The notes under the pieces were generated by a model. It did no database searches. It saw nothing but the letters and a program-made list of their open reading frames with translations, and was not told where the DNA came from. 49,038 bases of DNA. Origin: an uncultured Flavobacteriales bacterium (GTDB lineage: Bacteria; Bacteroidota; Bacteroidia; Flavobacteriales_D; Crocinitomicaceae). The position numbers were made by a program, and so were the translations under genes. Numbering within the stretch: position 1 is the stretch's first letter; each line of letters opens with the position of its first letter. The stretch is from assembly GCA_903823565.1 (NCBI GenBank), contig CAIJTF010000090.1, forward strand, positions 1 to 49,038, given 5' to 3'. This document shows positions 44,594 through 49,038 of the stretch, in pieces.

Positions 44594-45635
44594 AGTCAAA
44601 CAATTTGGTTTTTGGCCAAGGCATTGAAAAACAAAGGGTAGACCAGGACAATCCAACCCCAAAACCGCACAAGAGCCAGGTATAGTGATTTGTCGCAATC
44701 GCTTTATCCGCGTTCCATGCCATGGTTAGGGGAATGGATGCTGAACTTGTGTTTCCAAAAACAGCAATAGAATGCAACATTTTTTCCGAGGGAATACTCA
44801 TCTTTTTTTCCACTGTACTAGAAATGAGCTGGTTGGCCTGATGAAGAACAACATAATCCAGGTCCTTCATCTCTATTTGGGCTTGCTGTAGTACCCGTGC
44901 AATCGAGGATGGAACCCGTTGCAACGCAAAATTAAATACGGCTAAGCCGTCTAAATGAAGGTGATTTCTGGTACGGATTAATCCCTCCTGTTCATAAGGC
45001 TCGGAAGAAAAGGTTCCATATGGATTTCGGGAATGTCCTCCCGGAATAATAATCGCATGACTCCCTTTCCCATCGCTTCCTGCATCCACTGCCATGGAAC
45101 GCTTTGAAGCCGAAGCACTTATCAGCGAAGCGGTCCCCGCATCGCCAAAAAGGGGTGCGGTACTCCGATCTTTGGGATACGTAGAAAGGGTCGATTTATC
45201 GCCTACCAACAAGAGTACTTTACGCGCAGCACCCGATTGAATATACTGTGCCGCAGTCATTAAGCCATAGGTGTAGCCTGAACATCCTAAATTAATATCG
45301 AATGCCATTACATGAGATGGAAGCTTTAATTTTTCCTGAAGTACGATGGAGGTTGCTGGTAAAAAATAATCGGGTGACTGCGAAACAAATAGGAGTAAGT
45401 CAATATCATCGGCGCAATTCAATTCCCTCAATAACAAACTAGCTGCTGAATAACAGAGGTCTGAGCAGGTGGTTTTAGCATCGGCCACCCTGCGTTCAAT
45501 GACACCGGTACTTTTCATAAAGAGTTGACCTTGGTCCGAATCAAACAGTGGATCATCCTTCGTTTTTCTACGATTGGGAGGAACGCAAGCATAAACTGCC
45601 TCAATGGTTATTGGTTCTAGACTAAAGGTTGGCAC
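44574..45635 (-). CDS. 3-oxoacyl-ACP synthase III (KAS III), copy 1
   Basis: The protein has 353 residues from a GTG start at 45635. It has the complete thiolase-fold triad of ketoacyl-ACP synthase III: C118 ('DINLGCSGYTYGL'), H265 ('VLHQANQL') and N295 ('FGNTSSASIPL'). It would start or extend a short acyl chain on ACP by condensing an acyl-CoA with malonyl-ACP, although some relatives transfer acyl groups. The start overlaps the ACP stop by 14 nt, and the end overlaps the SDR start by 20 nt. It is dissimilar to the second copy at 45878, so the two probably have different acyl specificity. Confidence 0.92.
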   Translation of the reverse strand: MPTFSLEPITIEAVYACVPPNRRKTKDDPLFDSDQGQLFMKSTGVIERRVADAKTTCSDLCYSAASLLLRELNCADDIDLLLFVSQSPDYFLPATSIVLQEKLKLPSHVMAFDINLGCSGYTYGLMTAAQYIQSGAARKVLLLVGDKSTLSTYPKDRSTAPLFGDAGTASLISASASKRSMAVDAGSDGKGSHAIIIPGGHSRNPYGTFSSEPYEQEGLIRTRNHLHLDGLAVFNFALQRVPSSIARVLQQAQIEMKDLDYVVLHQANQLISSTVEKKMSIPSEKMLHSIAVFGNTSSASIPLTMAWNADKAIATNHYTWLLCGFGVGLSWSTLCFSMPWPKTKLFDYEFLEG

Positions 45636-45858
45636 GATGCTTTACCAATTCAAAAAGTTCCTTAACTGTGCCCAATCCCTTTAGGTCTTCACCTGAAAGT
45701 AGAACATTATACTTCACATCGATCATTGCCACCAAGAGAAGGATGTGCATGCTATTCCAGCCTTCAATTTCATTTAAAACGGTCTGCTCGCTGAGGTTTA
45801 CCGCATGGAAATCTTCAAATTCTGCCTTCAAATGGTGTATAAAATCGCTTAAATCCAT
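45622..45858 (-). CDS. Dedicated acyl carrier protein
   Basis: The product has 78 residues with the four-helix ACP layout. The likely phosphopantetheine site is S36 in 'EIEGWNSMHILLLVAMIDVKY', where housekeeping ACPs have DSL; this NSM form occurs in specialised carrier proteins. The acidic helix II-like end 'GEDLKGLGTVKELFELVKHR' is typical. It would carry the acyl chain between the KAS III enzymes, the SDR and the GNAT. It lies 19 nt after the second KAS III gene and overlaps the first KAS III gene by 14 nt. Confidence 0.88.
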   Translation of the reverse strand: MDLSDFIHHLKAEFEDFHAVNLSEQTVLNEIEGWNSMHILLLVAMIDVKYNVLLSGEDLKGLGTVKELFELVKHRANL

Positions 45859-45877
45859 AATTCAAATATACCGAAAA

Positions 45878-46864
45878 TCATGGGTAATGGAGTATGGTTC
45901 CCGACCAAGAAAAACCGACACCGAATCCCATACACAGGATTTTATCTCCTGAATGGAATTTGCCCTCCTTCTCCGCGTGATACCAAGCGAGCGGAATGGA
46001 GCAAGAAACCGTATTGCCATAAAGGGCCAAAAAATTCAGCATTTTTGATTCAGGGACCTTCATTTTTCTACCAAGTGCTTCCAGAAGTATATTGCTTCCC
46101 TGGTGAAAAAGAAAATAATCTATTTCCGCAAGATCGTATTGATAAAGCCTAAGGAGTTCATGGATGGCGGTTGGAATATTTTTAAGGGTCATTTTTAAAA
46201 TTCCTTGACCGTCCATTGCGATGGTTCCAAATCGATTGAGTTGAGGTTGATGCAGGTTTGCTTTTAAGTAGTCCTCGGTAAAAGGGAATCTTGCCCCCCC
46301 CTGCTCTACCTTCAAATAATCGAAGCCTTCCCCATCGTTTCCAAACACAAAATGGCTGGGATTTGTACTCGGTTCTACGATTACCGCAACACCGGCATCA
46401 CTCATAAGATTTCTTAACGATGGGTCCTGCGGATCGACTGCTTGCGAGGGAACCTCACCTAAAACAATAAGTATACACTTGGCACTACCCGACAAAAAAA
46501 ATCCATTGGCCAAAGCAAGGGCAGTTGGAAAGGCCGCACAACCTGATGGAACATCCAAAACCCCACAGGAATTCTTTAGCACCAAAGCACGGTGTAAAAC
46601 GCTGGCTGTAGTTGGGGTTTTATAATCCAATGTCAGAGAAGAAAAGATTAAAAAATCGATATGATGCTTGGGTATTTGACGAAGCAATCGCTTCGCTGCT
46701 TCCAGTGCGAGATCACTACCTGTGGTACCAATTTCTGAGAGGTGTAATTGTTGCGTTCCAACAAATCTTTGATGGTGTTGGTAATCCAAATCGTTTTCAA
46801 ACGAAAACCGATCGATCTTTTTTATTTGCTGAGGAAAAAAATGGCTTACCTTAGAAATCTTCAC
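45878..46864 (-). CDS. 3-oxoacyl-ACP synthase III (KAS III), copy 2
   Basis: The product has 328 residues from a GTG start at 46864; no nearer ATG gives the conserved N-terminus. The triad is complete: C109 ('LDVPSGCAAFPTAL'), H254 ('FLFHQGSNIL') and N284 ('LYGNTVSCSIPL'). It is the first gene of the operon, directly downstream of the divergent intergenic region. As KAS III it would load a starter acyl unit onto the ACP; the presence of two complete, unlike copies suggests one for priming and one for a second condensation, or one acting as an acyltransferase. Confidence 0.92.
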   Translation of the reverse strand: MKISKVSHFFPQQIKKIDRFSFENDLDYQHHQRFVGTQQLHLSEIGTTGSDLALEAAKRLLRQIPKHHIDFLIFSSLTLDYKTPTTASVLHRALVLKNSCGVLDVPSGCAAFPTALALANGFFLSGSAKCILIVLGEVPSQAVDPQDPSLRNLMSDAGVAVIVEPSTNPSHFVFGNDGEGFDYLKVEQGGARFPFTEDYLKANLHQPQLNRFGTIAMDGQGILKMTLKNIPTAIHELLRLYQYDLAEIDYFLFHQGSNILLEALGRKMKVPESKMLNFLALYGNTVSCSIPLAWYHAEKEGKFHSGDKILCMGFGVGFSWSGTILHYP

Positions 46865-46948
46865 GGGGCGGTTAAGTTTTGTTTACTTTTTGTTAAAATT
46901 ACTTAAAAATAAGGAGAATTTGAGGCGTTAAACATGGCAACTTTTGGT

Positions 46949-46956
46949 TATATTTG
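46949..46956 (+). promoter_or_regulatory. -7 element upstream of the 46974 gene
   Basis: TATATTTG fits TAnnTTTG and ends 17 nt before the ATG at 46974. A TTTG lies at 46919-46922, but the spacer of 26 nt is longer than usual. It is in the divergent region shared with the glycan-acyl operon on the minus strand; no clear -7 box is seen in that direction. Confidence 0.45.
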
Positions 46957-46973
46957 ACGTCAAGGACCTGTCT

Positions 46974-47357
46974 ATGGCTATAAAGTTATTCCGTTTAAGC
47001 GTGTTTTTTTTCATTGCCTTCACCGCAAATGGGCAGACAACAGGTGTTCGCAAGGACGGTTTCAATAAACCCATGCATCCCATACCTTACCCCCAGTCAT
47101 CCAACATTTCCGCTTCGGGAGTCCAATCCTCAGAAACAAAAAACCAACGCGACCCAGCTGCGGATCGATACATCCTTGACAACAAGAAAATGGCATCGCT
47201 TTTTAAAGCAGGTAAAATTCCAAGCGATTTCCCAGGGTATAACAAAACCATTAGCTACGAAGAAAATAAAACATTAGCTATTGAATGGATGCATGCACAC
47301 CAATACATGCTTACCAAATCCGTGCGAAAACGACTAAAGAAAAAAGAACTCAAGTGA
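46974..47357 (+). CDS. Small secreted protein coupled to a large repeat protein
   Basis: The product has 127 residues from the ATG at 46974; a TTG ten codons earlier is open but breaks the signal-peptide pattern. The signal is MAIKLFRLSVFFFIAFTANGQ. The mature part is polar and basic ('KDGFNKPMHPIPYPQ', 'RDPAADRYILDNKKMASLFKAGKIPSDFPGY') and ends 'KSVRKRLKKKELK'. No domain is recognised. Its TGA overlaps the GTG of the large downstream gene (GTGA), so the two are translated together and may interact. Confidence 0.6.
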   Translation: MAIKLFRLSVFFFIAFTANGQTTGVRKDGFNKPMHPIPYPQSSNISASGVQSSETKNQRDPAADRYILDNKKMASLFKAGKIPSDFPGYNKTISYEENKTLAIEWMHAHQYMLTKSVRKRLKKKELK

Positions 47358-49038
47358 AACGTATCTACAACCTACTCTTCTTGTTTCTTTTTTTCGGCCC
47401 GGCGGTTAGTGCCCAGTGCCTTCAAGCAAACCCCTTCTGTACGGGAACTAATTATTCCTTTCCGAATAGCACCAATGTACAGGATTTAGGTCCGGTTGAT
47501 TGTTTAGGCAGTACCCCGAATCCGGTGTGGTATTTTATGGAAATAGACCAAAATGGTCCTATGACCTTTACGATCAATCAAAACACTGCAGCGGGATCGG
47601 GAATCGATGTGGACTTTGCCTTGTGGGGACCCTATAATTCCTTGGCTGCTGGATGCGGTGGTGGTACCTTTCCTGTCGGATCTGCGATTGATTGCAGTTA
47701 CTCTACGGCTGCAACCGAAACTGCCACCATACCCAATGCACAAATCGGTCAATTCTACATCCTATTGTTAACCAATTTTGCCAATCAACCGGGAACAATC
47801 GATTTTTCTCAAACCGGAGGAACGGGCTCTGCGGATTGTTCCTTTGTGTGTGGAGTAACGGGATTTACAGCAAATCCAAGTGCTTGCGCAAACAATGTCT
47901 ATTCGCTATCCGGGACCTTAACCATCACGAATCCGCCCAACAGTGGAACGTTAACCATATCCAGCAATTGCGGAGGTTCTCCTCAAGTTTTTAATGCCCC
48001 CTTTCCTACAAACATCAATTACAACCTCACAGGATTGACGGCTAATGGTGCAAATTGCCTTGTTTCCGCCGTATTTTCTGCCAATGCCAATTGTAATACC
48101 ACGCAAAACTATACAGCTCCATCGCCCTGTAATAACACCCCGTGTTCATTTGGTAATTTTACGGGAAACATTACCAATTGTGATCCCATAACGAATCAAT
48201 ATACGGTAACTGGAACCATTAATTACACCAATGCCCCCGCAACAGGGACTTTAACGCTAACCAATAGTTGTGGTGGATCCCAAGTGTTTAATGCACCTTT
48301 TGGAAGTTCTTCCAATTTCAGTCTTTCCGGGACTGCAAACGGTAATACCTGCGTGGTAACCGCGACCTTTTCAGCGGATCCTAGTTGTTCAGCCACCTTA
48401 ACCTTTCCTACTCCATCGCAATGCAATTGTAATGCGTTCATTGGAACGTTTAATTCTTCTTTACAAGGTTTACCCACCATCAATACCGTCTGTTATGGTG
48501 ATCAATTTTCAATAAATACCAATAATAACTTCAGCGTTCCCGCCGAAATCGTTGGTGCTACTACCCTTGGTTCGCCGAACTACGATCCTACAGCACCAAC
48601 CTATGATCCGGGCATTGTATGGCTCGCTTATTCTTGTCCGCCCACGGTGGCTATTACCCCCTTTCTGGCCAACCAACAAGGCTTGACCATACCAGACGAT
48701 CCATGTTTTGTGGGCGTAGTAACAAACAATGGTAATTTAACCGATGTCAATGATTTATCCTTTATCAATTCATTCCCTGCTGGAACGTTTACCAACAATA
48801 CGGTTTACTTCGTTCCGTTGACCATGTACAGCATTCAAGACGGAATTTATAGCTATGTTACCCTACCTGCTTTGGGATGTTATGACCTCGGCGATCCTAT
48901 TGCTGTGCAGTACTTACCAGATGTCACCACCAGTTACACCTGTAACTGTGCCAATGCTACGGCAACCATAACGGTCAGTGGAGGTCTACCCTCCTTGAAT
49001 GGTTCTTCGTTTACGGCTAACACCCCGGTTCCAGCATC
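47354..49038 (+). CDS. Large secreted repeat protein, cut by the window end
   Basis: The frame is open from GTG 47354 to the end of the window (561 codons, no stop), so the gene is incomplete. The start gives a signal peptide VKRIYNLLFLFLFFGPAVSAQ directly behind the coupled small gene. An N-terminal domain follows ('CTGTNYSFPNSTNVQDLGP', 'VWYFMEIDQNGPMTFTIN'), then two similar Cys-rich modules of about 95 residues and a third, different part with 'YDPGIVWLAYSCPP'. The style fits gliding-motility-associated or adhesin-like surface proteins of Flavobacteriales, usually ending in a T9SS tail, which would lie beyond the window. The exact function is unknown. Confidence 0.85.
   Translation, partial: MKRIYNLLFLFLFFGPAVSAQCLQANPFCTGTNYSFPNSTNVQDLGPVDCLGSTPNPVWYFMEIDQNGPMTFTINQNTAAGSGIDVDFALWGPYNSLAAGCGGGTFPVGSAIDCSYSTAATETATIPNAQIGQFYILLLTNFANQPGTIDFSQTGGTGSADCSFVCGVTGFTANPSACANNVYSLSGTLTITNPPNSGTLTISSNCGGSPQVFNAPFPTNINYNLTGLTANGANCLVSAVFSANANCNTTQNYTAPSPCNNTPCSFGNFTGNITNCDPITNQYTVTGTINYTNAPATGTLTLTNSCGGSQVFNAPFGSSSNFSLSGTANGNTCVVTATFSADPSCSATLTFPTPSQCNCNAFIGTFNSSLQGLPTINTVCYGDQFSINTNNNFSVPAEIVGATTLGSPNYDPTAPTYDPGIVWLAYSCPPTVAITPFLANQQGLTIPDDPCFVGVVTNNGNLTDVNDLSFINSFPAGTFTNNTVYFVPLTMYSIQDGIYSYVTLPALGCYDLGDPIAVQYLPDVTTSYTCNCANATATITVSGGLPSLNGSSFTANTPVPA
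47837..48130 (+). repeat. First Cys-rich module of the large repeat protein
   Basis: About 98 codons with 'GTLTISSNCGG...QVFNAPF' and 'NYNLTGL.ANG..C.V.A.FSAN..C'; the module bounded by 48143-48424 copies the same order. Confidence 0.7.
48143..48424 (+). repeat. Second Cys-rich module of the large repeat protein
   Basis: About 94 codons with 'GTLTLTNSCGGSQVFNAPF' and 'NFSLSGTANGNTCVVTATFSADPSC'. The spacing of cysteines matches the first module, which indicates internal duplication. Confidence 0.7.

Noticed and set aside
44594..44698. Upstream extension of the SDR into the KAS III gene
   Set aside because: The extra 35 residues are not SDR-like; the ATG at 44593 directly precedes the Rossmann motif.

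Overview
The window looks like a chromosomal segment of a gliding, T9SS-bearing member of the Bacteroidota, most likely order Flavobacteriales and perhaps a Fluviicola/Crocinitomix-like genus (genus is inference). Three large secreted proteins end in type A T9SS sorting tails. Good upstream matches follow the Bacteroidota promoter consensus TTTG/TAnnTTTG. Shine-Dalgarno sequences are mostly absent, DUF4836, DUF6428, WG-repeat and YwqK-like families occur, and the thrS-infC-rpmI-rplT block is intact. No tRNA, rRNA, CRISPR array or prophage was seen.

Left part (1-13.4 kb): a cut-off IS3-family transposase remnant sits at the edge. It is followed by an FGE/YwqK-like secreted protein, a lipoprotein plus TPR-protein pair overlapping by 44 nt, a DoxX membrane protein coupled to a small RpoA-CTD-like protein, an ABM-type monooxygenase, several secreted proteins of unknown role (one with an HETTH zinc motif), a DUF1566 lipoprotein, a LamG T9SS cargo protein, and a KatG catalase-peroxidase that carries an export signal.

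Middle (13.4-31 kb): a DUF4836 protein is followed by a compact arsenic operon (arsR, DUF6428, acr3, arsC) with a near-perfect operator and a terminator. Next come an M43 metalloprotease (T9SS cargo), two tandem SH3-like lipoproteins, an SDR-like protein without the catalytic tyrosine, small envelope proteins, and an overlapping rarA - lipid A acyltransferase - BNR/PKD T9SS cargo run.

Right part (31-49 kb, mostly minus strand): a three-gene unit contains a Gfo/Idh oxidoreductase, a lipoprotein and a polyprenyl-phosphate sugar transferase. It is followed by rplT-rpmI-infC-thrS, an XRE/S24 self-cleaving-type repressor, a TonB-like protein and a WG-repeat protein. An aspartyl/asparaginyl hydroxylase faces a tight six-gene operon: KAS III, ACP, KAS III, SDR, GT2 and GNAT. 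This operon reads like a dedicated pathway that builds a short acyl group and attaches it to a glycan, and it is the best candidate for an undescribed system here. The window ends inside a large secreted repeat protein translationally coupled to a small secreted protein.

Overall the segment is dominated by envelope and surface functions (secreted proteins, lipoproteins, LPS/glycan synthesis), stress defence (KatG, ars) and a housekeeping translation block. All family calls come from reading the sequence; no database search was run.
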